DNA of 47,594 nucleotides from NCBI GenBank assembly GCA_036745875.1, contig DAIOFH010000010.1, positions 1-47,594 on the forward strand, written 5' to 3'. The notes under the pieces are model-generated. The model had not been told where the DNA came from and made no database searches. It worked only from the letters and a program-made list of their open reading frames with translations. The position numbers and the translations under genes are program-made. Below are positions 25,638-34,988 of the stretch, piece by piece (position 1 is the stretch's first letter; every line of letters starts with the position of its first letter). Origin of the DNA: DAIOFH01 sp036745875. Lineage in GTDB: Bacteria; Planctomycetota; SZUA-567.

Positions 25638-25664
25638 GGGCCGATCAACAATGAAAGGCAAATC

Positions 25665-26519
25665 CTACCTCTTGTTCGCCTGCCGCCTCGGGCTGTCGCC
25701 GAAGATGCGGCGAAAAGCTTTCGACAGGGCGAATCCGCTGGAATAACCGGTCAATTCGGCAATGCGCTCCAGCTTCATGCTGGTGCCGCGCATCAGGGTC
25801 AGCGCCTTGTCGAGACGGATACGGGCAAGCATTTCACTCGTCGACATGCCATAGATTTGCCGCATCAGGCGGTTGAAATGCGAGAGCGACGTATGGGCCA
25901 TGTCGGCGAGTTCCCCGGCCCGCCATTCCCTTGCCGGGTCGACCCGGACCTCGCGCCAGACGTCGGCGAGAACCGCGGTCCAGCGCTGTGACTGGACGTC
26001 CGGCCTCATCAATTCATAACGCAGATAGACCAGAAACAGCCTGACCCATTCTTCCATCACGTCGATTTCGGTCCAGCGCTCCCCTTGTTCGACTATCCCT
26101 TCCGCCACCCGCCGCAGTTGCCCGATACGGTGGGAGCGCATTTTCCTTTCACCCGTCGCATGCCACGACGCCCAATAGCCCTCATCCCTGAAATGCACCC
26201 AGACATACCGCCATTCGTCCTCGACCCAATAATGGTGAGGATAGAAGGCGGGGACCAGCCAGACTTCGCCGGGGCTTACCGTCCCCCTTCCGGCGGGCGT
26301 GACGAAATGCCCTTTTCCCTCAAGGCAGAAGTAGGCGCTGTGCTGGTCGAAGTTCAGGCGGCTGATCTCGAATGGCGGACGATGGTAGCTCAATCCGGAC
26401 ACTTGAATTCCGAAGGCGGCCTGCAATTCGTACGGGCTGCCGCCGGTGGGGAAAAAGCGCTGAGTGCCTGTTTCCAAGGCAAGAATGTATATTTCATCAT
26501 CAAGACCGCGTTTTTTCAT
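25665..26519 (-). CDS. AraC-family transcriptional regulator
   Basis: 284 residues from the ATG at 26519, which has GGGG eight bases upstream; earlier in-frame starts lack a site. The N-terminal cupin-like sugar-sensing domain (about 25-130) contains GKGHFVTPAGRGTVSPGEVW. The C-terminal pair of HTH motifs (about 185-280) contains ELADMAHTSLSHFNRLMRQI and RIAELTGYSSGFALSKAFRR. It is divergent from the oligosaccharide importer and GH127 genes, so it is probably their activator, responding to an arabinose-containing sugar. The gap of 281 bases to the binding-protein gene carries a plus-strand promoter candidate. Confidence 0.9.
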   Translation of the reverse strand: MKKRGLDDEIYILALETGTQRFFPTGGSPYELQAAFGIQVSGLSYHRPPFEISRLNFDQHSAYFCLEGKGHFVTPAGRGTVSPGEVWLVPAFYPHHYWVEDEWRYVWVHFRDEGYWASWHATGERKMRSHRIGQLRRVAEGIVEQGERWTEIDVMEEWVRLFLVYLRYELMRPDVQSQRWTAVLADVWREVRVDPAREWRAGELADMAHTSLSHFNRLMRQIYGMSTSEMLARIRLDKALTLMRGTSMKLERIAELTGYSSGFALSKAFRRIFGDSPRRQANKR

Positions 26520-26587
26520 GGCATTTGCCCCGTCCATGGAAATTTTCATGATGAGCGATATGGATATATTATTGATTGATACAGCCA

Positions 26588-26616
26588 TTGCGACAAGGAA
26601 ATAATTTTGGTATAAG
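26588..26616 (+). promoter_or_regulatory. Promoter candidate for the oligosaccharide operon
   Basis: TTGCGA (26588-26593), 17-base spacer, TATAAG (26611-26616), about 185 bases before the binding-protein start. The long leader leaves room for AraC control. Confidence 0.4.
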
Positions 26617-26800
26617 ATTTTCAGCATTGATAATAATTGAGGCATGCGCTCACCTTTCGCCTCCGCGCCGGTTATATCCGGCTCTCAACCACTCGCAAAA
26701 AACCCATGTTCATGGCAAATACGAAATTCGCCACTCCCGTGCAAAACATTTTGGCCAATACGGCCGTTGCATATATCGTTACTCATACGAGGAGAACAAC

Positions 26801-28063
26801 ATGACGCATTTCGGAAAGAAATCCAAGATCTTCGCGACAGCCCTGATGGTTACGGTGTTTTTCGCCAGTATCGCGGCGGCGGCCGACACCTTCTCCCTCT
26901 GGGTGCGGAGCGACAACACCGGCTTCATGGACCCGCTGGTAAAAGAATATAACGCCAAGGGCGGCGACCAGGTGAAGCTGGAAATCATCATAGCCCAGGA
27001 ATTGATGCAAAAACTCGCCACATCCTATTCGGCCGGGCAGGCCCCCGACGCCGTATCCCTCGACCTTATCTATACACCCCAGCTCATCAAGGCCGGGATG
27101 CTCGAGGACATTACGGATTATGCAAGATCACTCCCCTACGTGGACAAACTCTCCCAGGCCCATATCAAGATCAGCACCGACAATGTGACGAAAAAGATCT
27201 ACGGCCTCCCCTACTCCGCCGAATCGTCATTTATCATCTACAACAAAAACCTTTACCGCAAAGCCGGGCTCGACCCGGAAAAGCCGCCGAAAAACTGGGC
27301 CGAATTTGAAGAGCATTGCGTCAAGATTTCCGAGACCGACTCCGATACCTACGGCTTCTACTTCCTCGGTTCCGGCGGCGGCTGGCTGGCATTTACCTTC
27401 AACCCGCTTATCTGGGCTTCCGGCGGCGACACCCTCTCCTCCGACGGCATGACCGCCCAGATCGACACCCCCATCGTCCAGGACGCGATAGCGCTCTATC
27501 GCCGCCTGTATCAGAGGGGCGCAGTGCCGGAAAGCGCCGTGACCGACGCCGGCGCCAACATGCTTACCGGTTTCCTCGCCGAAAAGGTCGGCCTCATGTC
27601 CTGCGGCACCTTCCTCATCGGCATCATCCTGAACGACCACCCGCACATCGACTTCGGCGTCACGCCGATTCCCGGCAAGGACGGCGGCTTCGCCACCTTC
27701 GCCGGCGGCGACGTCATCGTATTCCCCAAGGGAACGAAAAAACTGGACGCGGCCAAGCGCTTCCTCGAGTGGTGCTATTCCCTCGAGGGCCAGGCCGTCA
27801 TGGCCAAGTACGGCAGCCTCCCTGTCCGCTCGGACGTCGCGGCGGACGCCCTTTCCAGCCTCGACAGCCGCTACCTGATGCCAGCCGAAATCCTCGCCAA
27901 GGGCCACACCCCCTACAGCCTCGTCTACAGCGAAGTCTTCCTCAACAACAACGGGCCCTGGACGGAAATGCTCAATCGCGGCTTCTTCACCGACGAAGAC
28001 ATCGCCGACCTCACGGCAGAAGGACAGGAATACATCCAGCAGATTATCGACGACAACAAGTAA
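26801..28063 (+). CDS. CUT1-family sugar ABC transporter, substrate-binding protein
   Basis: A 420-residue periplasmic binding protein of the MalE/UgpB class (extracellular solute-binding family 1). Signal peptide: KKSKIFATALMVTVFF ending ASIAAAADT, no lipobox cysteine. Family features include LWVRSDNTGFMDPLVKEY, YGLPYSAESSFIIYNKNLY and GGDVIVFPKGTKK. AGGAG lies before the ATG at 26801. First gene of the plus-strand set with two permeases, GH127 and an ATPase. The substrate is likely an arabinofuranose-containing oligosaccharide, judged only from GH127. A hairpin follows the stop and may shield the message. Confidence 0.9.
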   Translation: MTHFGKKSKIFATALMVTVFFASIAAAADTFSLWVRSDNTGFMDPLVKEYNAKGGDQVKLEIIIAQELMQKLATSYSAGQAPDAVSLDLIYTPQLIKAGMLEDITDYARSLPYVDKLSQAHIKISTDNVTKKIYGLPYSAESSFIIYNKNLYRKAGLDPEKPPKNWAEFEEHCVKISETDSDTYGFYFLGSGGGWLAFTFNPLIWASGGDTLSSDGMTAQIDTPIVQDAIALYRRLYQRGAVPESAVTDAGANMLTGFLAEKVGLMSCGTFLIGIILNDHPHIDFGVTPIPGKDGGFATFAGGDVIVFPKGTKKLDAAKRFLEWCYSLEGQAVMAKYGSLPVRSDVAADALSSLDSRYLMPAEILAKGHTPYSLVYSEVFLNNNGPWTEMLNRGFFTDEDIADLTAEGQEYIQQIIDDNK

Positions 28064-28095
28064 GAACGGATTTTTTATCGCTCGCGTAATACCCT

Positions 28096-28128
28096 CTTCG
28101 CGGGGCCACCCTCTCCGGCTCCGCGAAG
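28096..28128 (+). other. Intercistronic hairpin after the binding-protein gene
   Basis: CTTCGCGGGGCC (28096-28107) pairs with GGCTCCGCGAAG (28117-28128) with one mismatch. There is no T run. Such hairpins after binding-protein genes often stabilise the upstream mRNA, allowing more binding protein than permease. That role is inferred. Confidence 0.45.
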
Positions 28129-28161
28129 ATTGGGCTCCTACGTGCTCCACTGGAGGAAATT

Positions 28162-29130
28162 ATGGCAGTATCGGACACAGATCTCGCGGTTCCCGGAGAA
28201 CCCGACCCCGCATCCACATCGGCGGACATCCGGGACAGGCTGAAACGCAAATACCCGCCGCCGAAGTCCCAGTGGGTGGCCCTGGTGTTTATCGCGCCGG
28301 CGCTTCTGCTGGTCCTGGTCTTTTTCATAGTGCCGCTGGTGATGGCGATCTGGATGTCCCTGCACAACTGGCCTCTCATGGGATCGCCGAGATTCATCGG
28401 CCTGACGAACTACATCCGCCTGGCATCGGACAAGAACTTCCTGAACTCCCTCATTTTCACGGGAAAATACACGGTCCTGGTGACTATAGCCATCTTCATA
28501 GTGGCTTTCCCCCTCGCCCTGTTCGTGGACAAGAAGACTCGGCTGACCGGCTTTTTCCGCACCAGCTATTTTCTGCCCTCGGTGGTCGGCTTCGCCACCT
28601 CCTGCCTGCTGTGGGTCTGGCTCCTCAGCCCCGACAACGGACTGTTCAGCGTCGCCCTCCAGCGTCTCGGTCTCGTCGACAAACCGGTGCAGTTCATCGC
28701 CAACTACCATCTCGCCTTCATGTCCATCATCATCATGGTGGTGTGGCGCATGGCCGGGTTCACCATGCTCCTCCTCCTCACCGGCATCCAGGCGATCCCC
28801 CACGACATCCATGAAGCGGCGAGAATCGACGGCGCGACCGCCTGGCAGCGCTTCAGGCTGGTCACCCTGCCGCTGATGAAGCGCACCCTCGCCCTGACGA
28901 TGGTGATGTCGATCGCCGGGTCGATACTCGCGTTCGACCAGTTCTACATCATCACCCTTGGCGGCCCGCGAAAGCAAACCATGACCGCCGTGTACCAGAT
29001 TTACAACAACTCGTTCATATCCTTCAAACTCGGCTATGGCGCCGCCATGTCCGTCGTGCTGATGCTGATTCTGGTTGCCTTCACCATCCTGCAACTCTAT
29101 ATCCTCCGCTCGAAGGAGCCGACAAAATGA
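28162..29130 (+). CDS. CUT1-family sugar ABC transporter permease (MalF type)
   Basis: 322 residues with six membrane segments, the first at about 38-60 (WVALVFIAPALLLVLVFF). The coupling motif that docks on the ATPase is HEAARIDGATAWQRF (about residues 215-230). The N-terminus is a charged cytoplasmic extension. GGAGGAAATT lies before the ATG. Its partner permease overlaps by four bases (ATGA). Forms the membrane channel with the next protein. Confidence 0.92.
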   Translation: MAVSDTDLAVPGEPDPASTSADIRDRLKRKYPPPKSQWVALVFIAPALLLVLVFFIVPLVMAIWMSLHNWPLMGSPRFIGLTNYIRLASDKNFLNSLIFTGKYTVLVTIAIFIVAFPLALFVDKKTRLTGFFRTSYFLPSVVGFATSCLLWVWLLSPDNGLFSVALQRLGLVDKPVQFIANYHLAFMSIIIMVVWRMAGFTMLLLLTGIQAIPHDIHEAARIDGATAWQRFRLVTLPLMKRTLALTMVMSIAGSILAFDQFYIITLGGPRKQTMTAVYQIYNNSFISFKLGYGAAMSVVLMLILVAFTILQLYILRSKEPTK

Positions 29131-30032
29131 ATGACGACCATATGCGGGAAAATATGGACCTCCGGCTTCAACGCCCGGCCAAGAACCCGGTCCCGTTCAA
29201 GCGGCGGTTCAACGCGGTTTTCCTCGGCGGAATCGGGATAATCCTGGCTGCGTTGTTTCTCGCTCCGATGCTGTGGGTGAGCTTGTCCTCGTTCAAGCCA
29301 AAGAATGAGGCGGCGCAGCCGCCGATTCCTCCCTGGCCCACGCAGGGAACCTCCATCGACACCTACCGGGAACTCAACACCTTTGGCAACGGACTGTACA
29401 GGCATTCGCTGAACAGCATCGCCGTCTCCGTCGGCACGGTGGTGCTGACTGTCGCCGTCAGCACCCTGGCCGGCTATGGCTTTTCCCGCTTCCGCTTCAA
29501 AGGGAAAAACATCCTCTTCATGCTGATCATGTTGACGATGATGGTGCCGTTCCAGTCCATCCTGACGCCCCTGTTCCTGCTGTTGACGAAGCTGGGGCTG
29601 CAAAACAGCCTTCTGGGGCTGGCCCTGGTCTACACCACCCTGCAACTGCCGTTTTCCGTCTTCATGATGCGCAACTCCTTCGACGCCGTCCCCACGGACA
29701 TCGAGGAAGCGGCCAGAATCGACGGCTGCACCACGTTTTCCATGCTCAGGCGCATCATGCTGAACCTCACTCTGCCGGGGATAGTCACCGTGTCCATCTT
29801 CGCCTTCCTGACCTCCTGGAACGAATTCCTGGGCGCTCTCGTCCTCCTGACGAACACCGAATACCAAACCCTGCCGGTCATCATGGCCATGGTCAGGTAC
29901 GGTAAATACGGCGGCATCAACTGGGGTGCGGTGCAAGCGGGCGTCACCGTCATGATGATCCCCTGCCTTATCCTGTTTCTCGCGTTGCAGCGTTACTATG
30001 TGCGCGGCCTCACCGCCGGAGCGGTCAAATAA
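29127..30032 (+). CDS. CUT1-family sugar ABC transporter permease (MalG type)
   Basis: 301 residues with six membrane segments, the first at about 32-53 (FLGGIGIILAALFLAPMLWV). The coupling motif is EEAARIDGCTTFSMLRRI at about 190-207. AAGGAG lies before the start. Overlaps the upstream permease by four bases; the GH127 gene starts 28 bases later. The other half of the channel. Confidence 0.92.
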   Translation: MNDDHMRENMDLRLQRPAKNPVPFKRRFNAVFLGGIGIILAALFLAPMLWVSLSSFKPKNEAAQPPIPPWPTQGTSIDTYRELNTFGNGLYRHSLNSIAVSVGTVVLTVAVSTLAGYGFSRFRFKGKNILFMLIMLTMMVPFQSILTPLFLLLTKLGLQNSLLGLALVYTTLQLPFSVFMMRNSFDAVPTDIEEAARIDGCTTFSMLRRIMLNLTLPGIVTVSIFAFLTSWNEFLGALVLLTNTEYQTLPVIMAMVRYGKYGGINWGAVQAGVTVMMIPCLILFLALQRYYVRGLTAGAVK

Positions 30033-30060
30033 ACACACACCTTTTTAAAGGAATATCGCC

Positions 30061-31989
30061 ATGTCTGTCACTGAGAAGCACCTCTATCGTCCCCCGGCAC
30101 TCCCCCAGATCAAGGTCGGCGGCTTTTGGCGCGGCCGCATAGATGCCGTGAGGAAAAACACCGCCACAGTCCTCTATGACCGGGCCGTCGCCGCGGGCAC
30201 CCTCGAACAGGTCGACGTCGACCGGCCGGCGCCGGCGGAACTGCGCATCCCCATCGGCTCCTGGGGCGGCACACAGCAGATGTTCTGGGACTCCGACCTC
30301 GGCAAGATTATCGAAGCTTACGCCTACCTTGTCTCGGAGGAGCGCGACCCGGAGATCGAGAAAAAGGTCGACTACCTTGTCGGCCTGTTCAAAAAGCTGC
30401 GGCAGGAAGACGGCTACCTTAACAGCTGGTTTACCCGCATGTGGCCGGGAAAGCGCTGGACCAACCTCCGGGACTGGCACGAACTCTATAACGCCGGGCA
30501 TATGCTGGAAGGGGCGGTAGCCTACTACCAGGCCACCGGCAAACGCGAGTTCCTCGATATCATGGAGCGCTATCTCGACCATATCCGCGCCGTTTTCGGC
30601 ACAGGGGAAGGGAAGAAGCGCGGCTATCCGGGGCACGAGGAAATCGAACTCGCCCTGATGAGCCTGTACCGCCTCACCGGCGACAAAAAGCATCTCGACC
30701 TCGCCTCCTATTTCATAGACGAACGCGGCAAGCAGCCGCACTATTACGAACTCGAAGCCAAGGCGCGCGGGGAAAAAGTCAACACCGGCCCCAGCGTCAC
30801 CCATGAATACAACCAGTCCCACAGACCGGTGCGCGAGCAGGACAAGGTGGTGGGGCATGCGGTGCGCGCGATGTACCTGTTCAGCGGCATGGCCGACGTG
30901 AGCCTGGAAACAGGCGACAACAGCCTGCGGCAGGCGTTGGACCGGCTCTGGGACGACCTGGTGCTGAAACGGCTCTATATCACCGGCGGCATAGGCCCGT
31001 CCAAGGACAACGAAGGCTTCACAGACGACTACGACTTCCCCAACGAAACAGCCTATGCGGAAACGTGCGCCGCCATCGGCCTTGTCTTCTGGGCCAGGCG
31101 CATGCTTGGCTTCGGTCCGGACATCCGCTACGCCGACATCATGGAACAGGCCCTTTACAACGGCGTCCTTTCCGGGCTGTCACTGGACGGGTCACGGTTC
31201 TTTTACGAAAATCCCCTGGAAAGCCGGGGAAAACACCACCGCTACATATGGCACGAATGCCCCTGCTGCCCGCCGAACATCGCCAGGCTCACCGCGTCCA
31301 TAGGCAGTTACATCTACGGACAGGCGGACAAGGCGCTGGCAATCCACCTCTATTGCCAAAGCGAAGGACGCTTCGACCTCGCAGGCGGCAGGGTGACGCT
31401 GGAGCAGGAAACGGCCTATCCCTTCGAAGGCGCGGTAACCATACGGGTCACGAACGACGGCGCGGGAGCGTTCAGCCTTGCGGCACGCATACCCGGCTGG
31501 AGCGAAAACGCCTCGGCCAAGCTCAATGGCCAGGCTGTCGACATCGCCGGCAACCTGCATAACGGCTATCTGACCCTCGACCGTGACTGGAGGACCGGGG
31601 ATACCCTTGTCCTTGACATTCCCCTCGAACCGCGGGTCATCTGGCCGCACCCGGAGATTCGTCAGGACGCCGGACGCATCGCGGTGGCGCGGGGCCCCCT
31701 GGTCTACTGCCTCGAAAGCGCCGACAACCCGTTTTCCCTCAACCGGGTGCGGGTCAGTCCGGATGTGGGCTTCGCCAGCGAGTTCAGGGCGGACCTCCTT
31801 GGCGGCGTCACCGTCCTGAAAGCGCGTGCGCTGGTCGCGGAGACTGCCGATTGGAGCGGGTCCCTCTACCGGGCCGCGGAACCGAAGCTGGCGGAAAAGG
31901 AGATAACCCTGGTCCCTTATTTCGCCTGGGACAATCGCGAGCCGGGCGAAATGTTGGTCTGGCTGCCTGCTGCCTGTAAAGGAGGCTAA
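30061..31989 (+). CDS. GH127 beta-L-arabinofuranosidase
   Basis: 642 residues of the DUF1680/GH127 family, which releases L-arabinose from beta-L-arabinofuranosides. The zinc-thiolate active site known from Bifidobacterium HypBA1 (Glu338, Cys340, Cys417, Cys418) is matched by Glu334 and Cys336 in YAETCAAIG, and Cys402 and Cys403 in HECPCCPPN. The alpha/alpha barrel occupies about 1-430, then beta-sandwich domains. There is no signal peptide, so it acts in the cytoplasm on imported sugars. It lies inside the transporter operon, one base before the ATPase gene. Related GH127 members with other specificities exist, so the exact linkage is not certain. Confidence 0.88.
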   Translation: MSVTEKHLYRPPALPQIKVGGFWRGRIDAVRKNTATVLYDRAVAAGTLEQVDVDRPAPAELRIPIGSWGGTQQMFWDSDLGKIIEAYAYLVSEERDPEIEKKVDYLVGLFKKLRQEDGYLNSWFTRMWPGKRWTNLRDWHELYNAGHMLEGAVAYYQATGKREFLDIMERYLDHIRAVFGTGEGKKRGYPGHEEIELALMSLYRLTGDKKHLDLASYFIDERGKQPHYYELEAKARGEKVNTGPSVTHEYNQSHRPVREQDKVVGHAVRAMYLFSGMADVSLETGDNSLRQALDRLWDDLVLKRLYITGGIGPSKDNEGFTDDYDFPNETAYAETCAAIGLVFWARRMLGFGPDIRYADIMEQALYNGVLSGLSLDGSRFFYENPLESRGKHHRYIWHECPCCPPNIARLTASIGSYIYGQADKALAIHLYCQSEGRFDLAGGRVTLEQETAYPFEGAVTIRVTNDGAGAFSLAARIPGWSENASAKLNGQAVDIAGNLHNGYLTLDRDWRTGDTLVLDIPLEPRVIWPHPEIRQDAGRIAVARGPLVYCLESADNPFSLNRVRVSPDVGFASEFRADLLGGVTVLKARALVAETADWSGSLYRAAEPKLAEKEITLVPYFAWDNREPGEMLVWLPAACKGG

Positions 31990-31990
31990 T

Positions 31991-33076
31991 ATGGGTTCAG
32001 TCATTATAGAGGACGTCTACAAGGCATACGGGCAGGTCGAAGTCATCAAGGGCGTGTCTCTGCACATCGGCGACGGCGAGTTCGTCACGCTGGTCGGCCC
32101 GTCCGGCTGCGGGAAATCCACCCTCCTCAGGATGGTGGCGGGGCTGGAGGAAATATCGTACGGCCACATCAAGATCAACGAGCGCGTCGTCAACGATGTC
32201 CAGCCCAAGGACCGGGACATCGCCATGGTGTTTCAGAACTACGCCCTCTATCCCCACATGACGGTGGCCGACAATATGGGCTTTGCCATGCGGTTGAAAA
32301 AAGACGACCCGGAGACGATCAAAAAGGCTGTCGGCGAAGCTGCGGAGATCCTCGACCTCGCCCCCCTGCTCGAGCGCTATCCCAAACAGCTTTCCGGCGG
32401 CCAAAGGCAGCGCGTGGCGATGGGGCGCGCGATTGTCAGGAAACCGCAGGTGTTTCTCTTCGACGAGCCGTTATCCAACCTTGACGCCAAGCTGCGCGTC
32501 CAGATGCGGGCGGAAATCAAGCAGCTCCACCAGCGCCTGCGGACGACGACGATCTACGTCACCCACGACCAGATCGAGGCGATGACCCTTGCCGACCGCA
32601 TTGTGGTCATGAACCGCGGCGTGGTGGAACAGGTCGGCACCCCCCGCGAGCTGTTCGACAAGCCGCAAAACCGCTTTGTCGCCAATTTCATCGGCTCCCC
32701 TTCGATGAATTTCATCGAGGGCCGGATCGAACACTCCGGCGGCGGCACGATCCTGGTCACGGACTCCAGTATGCGCCTGCCGCTTCCCGACCGGCCGGAC
32801 GTCCAGGACGGCGCGCGCCTCGTGTATGGCGTGCGTCCGGAACATCTGCGCCCCGATCCCGAAGCGAAGATCAAGTGCCAGGTCTCCGTTGTCGAGGACA
32901 CGGGATCGGAAACGATCATTCTGACCCGGCTGGGAAAGGATAACGTCACGATCCTTCTGCGCGAACATTCCGACCTTGGCCCCGGCGACGAAATCAGCCT
33001 GGCCCCGATTCCCGGCAGCGCGCATTATTTCAATGCGAAAACCGGCGTCCGCATCCGCGGGACGAAATCGGCGTGA
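31991..33076 (+). CDS. ABC transporter ATPase, MsmX/UgpC/MalK type
   Basis: 361 residues. Walker A GPSGCGKST (about 35-43), Q-loop FQNYALYPHM, signature LSGGQRQRV, Walker B VFLFDEP, and the switch His in YVTHD. The C-terminal TOBE/regulatory domain spans about 235-361. A strong ribosome site AAAGGAGG lies before the ATG, immediately after the GH127 stop. It should energise the two upstream permeases. A hairpin terminator lies 23 bases beyond the stop, closing the operon. Confidence 0.93.
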   Translation: MGSVIIEDVYKAYGQVEVIKGVSLHIGDGEFVTLVGPSGCGKSTLLRMVAGLEEISYGHIKINERVVNDVQPKDRDIAMVFQNYALYPHMTVADNMGFAMRLKKDDPETIKKAVGEAAEILDLAPLLERYPKQLSGGQRQRVAMGRAIVRKPQVFLFDEPLSNLDAKLRVQMRAEIKQLHQRLRTTTIYVTHDQIEAMTLADRIVVMNRGVVEQVGTPRELFDKPQNRFVANFIGSPSMNFIEGRIEHSGGGTILVTDSSMRLPLPDRPDVQDGARLVYGVRPEHLRPDPEAKIKCQVSVVEDTGSETIILTRLGKDNVTILLREHSDLGPGDEISLAPIPGSAHYFNAKTGVRIRGTKSA

Positions 33077-33099
33077 TTCGGCCCCCCAATGTACAAGAC

Positions 33100-33133
33100 A
33101 AATGCCTTTCCCGATGGAAAGGCATTTATTATT
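33100..33133 (+). terminator. Terminator of the oligosaccharide operon
   Basis: A perfect 12-bp stem AAATGCCTTTCC / GGAAAGGCATTT with CGAT loop, followed by ATTATTGTATT. The U content after the stem is moderate. Confidence 0.7.
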
Positions 33134-33194
33134 GTATTACAGAGGGTAGAATAGGATGGAGGACATGACCGAATGGAGCCGCAAGAACGATGCT

Positions 33195-33227
33195 CCGTAA
33201 AATGTCCGTAAAATGTCCGTAAAATGG
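33195..33227. repeat. Three tandem copies of an 11-base unit
   Basis: CCGTAAAATGT, CCGTAAAATGT, CCGTAAAATGG in head-to-tail order in the gap upstream of the mscS-type gene. The unit length is one helical turn. It may be an operator array or simple slippage. Confidence 0.6.
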
Positions 33228-33359
33228 ACGCAGCAAATGAGCCATTGCGTCTTCGAGCAATTCGTGCAAATCCTTTTTTGGAAACCCCTCTCAGCCCAAA
33301 ATGCCTTCCCTTTTGCCGGCAAATCTGCATAGTAGTATTTGGGGACCAGGGAGACTACA

Positions 33360-34697
33360 ATGCGAAAATCGCCTGTTACCATCGCCACTATCCATCCTGC
33401 CGTACCTGCCTTTATCGCCATCCTGCTTGCACTGGCGTATCTTTTCGTTGTTTTTCCATCGTCCGGTTTCGCCACGGAAGCTCCAACAACCAAGGTCGAT
33501 GCAACGGAAGCCGCCAAAGCCGCGGACCCGGAGGCGGAGAAGGAGGCCAAGGAGGAAAAGGAAAAGGAACGGGAAACCATCATAGAACATGCCCGCGAAG
33601 AAGCGGACGACGTCGATGACGAGCTGCTTTCCGCTGTGCCATCGTCGGTGAGTTCCGTTCTCGGGTACCGGATACTGGGCGTGCGGTTCTGGAGAATCTG
33701 CGTCGGCGCGGGAGTCATCGCGCTCTCATCGCTTCTCTGGATCATCCTCAAACGCCGTTTCGACAAGAGGCGCAAAACCAGGGACACCATCGTCTCCGTT
33801 TTGGGCGGCTGGCACCTGATGGCGCATGTCTTGCTCCTGGCCTTGCGAAACACGGTAAAAGTGCTGCTGATCGGGATATCCCTGAAGCTGCTGGCGACCT
33901 TCATAGTCACCCGCTTTCATCCGGAAATCATCTGGACGTCGAACATATTCATCTACTTTTCCCTGATTGTCTATTTCTACGATCTTGCCGGCCTGATCGA
34001 CGTCTATTACGGCACGCGGCTGTTCCACAGCCCGGACAGGCTTCTCGATACGGTTCGCCCGCTGGTGTTCAAGTGCATACGCGGATTCATTCTCTTAATC
34101 GGCGCATTGCACATCTATCAGTCCATAACCGGCGAGACGCTCGTCTCCATCATAGCCGGCCTCGGCATCGGCGGCCTGGCCCTCGCCCTGGCGTCCCAGG
34201 AAACGCTCAAGAACCTCCTCGGGTTCGCGTCCATAGCCATGGACCAGCCGTTTCTGGTCGGAGACAACATTATTATCGGCGAAGACGAGGGCGTCGTCGA
34301 AACGGTCGGCATGCGGTCTCTGCGCATCCGCAAATTCGACGGTTCCTGCGTCATCCTCCCGAACTCCAGCGCCATCGCCGCCAATGTCCTGAACAAGTCG
34401 CGGCGTCCCTTCATCCGGGGAACGATCCCCCTGTTTCTTCATCCGAACAACGGAATAGAGAAAATAGAGCAAGCCCTTTCCCTGGCGAGGCAGGCGATGG
34501 AAAACCATAACGGCTCCATCGAGGGAAAGCCACCGGTTGTGCGTTTCGAAGACTGGCAACCCGCCAGGTTGGTGATAAATGCATACTTCTGGTTCGACCC
34601 GAACTCGCAATATGATTATGCCGATGAGGCGGCGCGGTTAAACACGGAAGTCTACCGCCGCCTATCCGAGGCCGGCGTCGTCTTTGCCGAAAGATAA
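33360..34697 (+). CDS. Small-conductance mechanosensitive channel family (MscS) protein
   Basis: 445 residues from the ATG at 33360, which has AGGGAG seven bases before it; an in-frame TTG at 33339 lacks a site. The N-terminus is a signal-like segment, then a charged Lys/Glu stretch (about 42-80, EAEKEAKEEKEKERETI), then four to five membrane segments. The MscS core follows, with a pore helix-like GLGIGGLALALASQETLKNLLG (two pieces of the conserved Gly/Ala pattern) and the beta domain (FLVGDNIIIGEDEGVVETVGMRSLRIR). It is longer than E. coli MscS (286), like the MscM/YbdG class. Releases solutes under osmotic downshock. Monocistronic, downstream of the sugar operon terminator. Confidence 0.88.
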   Translation: MRKSPVTIATIHPAVPAFIAILLALAYLFVVFPSSGFATEAPTTKVDATEAAKAADPEAEKEAKEEKEKERETIIEHAREEADDVDDELLSAVPSSVSSVLGYRILGVRFWRICVGAGVIALSSLLWIILKRRFDKRRKTRDTIVSVLGGWHLMAHVLLLALRNTVKVLLIGISLKLLATFIVTRFHPEIIWTSNIFIYFSLIVYFYDLAGLIDVYYGTRLFHSPDRLLDTVRPLVFKCIRGFILLIGALHIYQSITGETLVSIIAGLGIGGLALALASQETLKNLLGFASIAMDQPFLVGDNIIIGEDEGVVETVGMRSLRIRKFDGSCVILPNSSAIAANVLNKSRRPFIRGTIPLFLHPNNGIEKIEQALSLARQAMENHNGSIEGKPPVVRFEDWQPARLVINAYFWFDPNSQYDYADEAARLNTEVYRRLSEAGVVFAER

Positions 34698-34718
34698 CTC
34701 ACAAAATCCCCTGTAGCA

Positions 34719-34849
34719 TTTTAAGAAATTCTGTGATAATTGGAGTTAGGCGCTGGAAGGAGCGTTGTGACTTTTCGTCGGTAGCTTGGCGAAATGTCAC
34801 GCAAGCGACCGGAGGCGACTAACTCCTTGTTATCACGAAAATTCTTAAA
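34719..34849. repeat. Large imperfect inverted repeat (about 131 bases)
   Basis: Arms at 34719-34749 and 34819-34849 pair over most of 31 bases, sharing TTTAAGAA, GTGATAA and GGAGTTAG. The 69-base centre also pairs in part (GCGTTGTGAC with GTCACGCAAGC). The whole could fold into one long hairpin. It starts 22 bases after the mscS stop. It may be a transcript end, a MITE-like element or a structured RNA. Confidence 0.55.
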
Positions 34850-34988
34850 TACTCTAAAGCATTGCAAGAAGACACGCCTTCTTCAAAGGCGGATAAAAAA
34901 CTCCTCGCGCCGTTGCGTCATGCCAAAGCCCGTCCTTGCGGCGGGCTTTAGCATTGCCCCGGGCAATGATTCGCAAAAACCCGCTATT

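Noticed and set aside
34745..34826. Integron attC-like site (GTTAGGC ... GACTAAC)
   Set aside because: An attC begins with the TAAC-type inverse core and ends with GTTR; here the order is reversed, and there is no integrase or cassette array.
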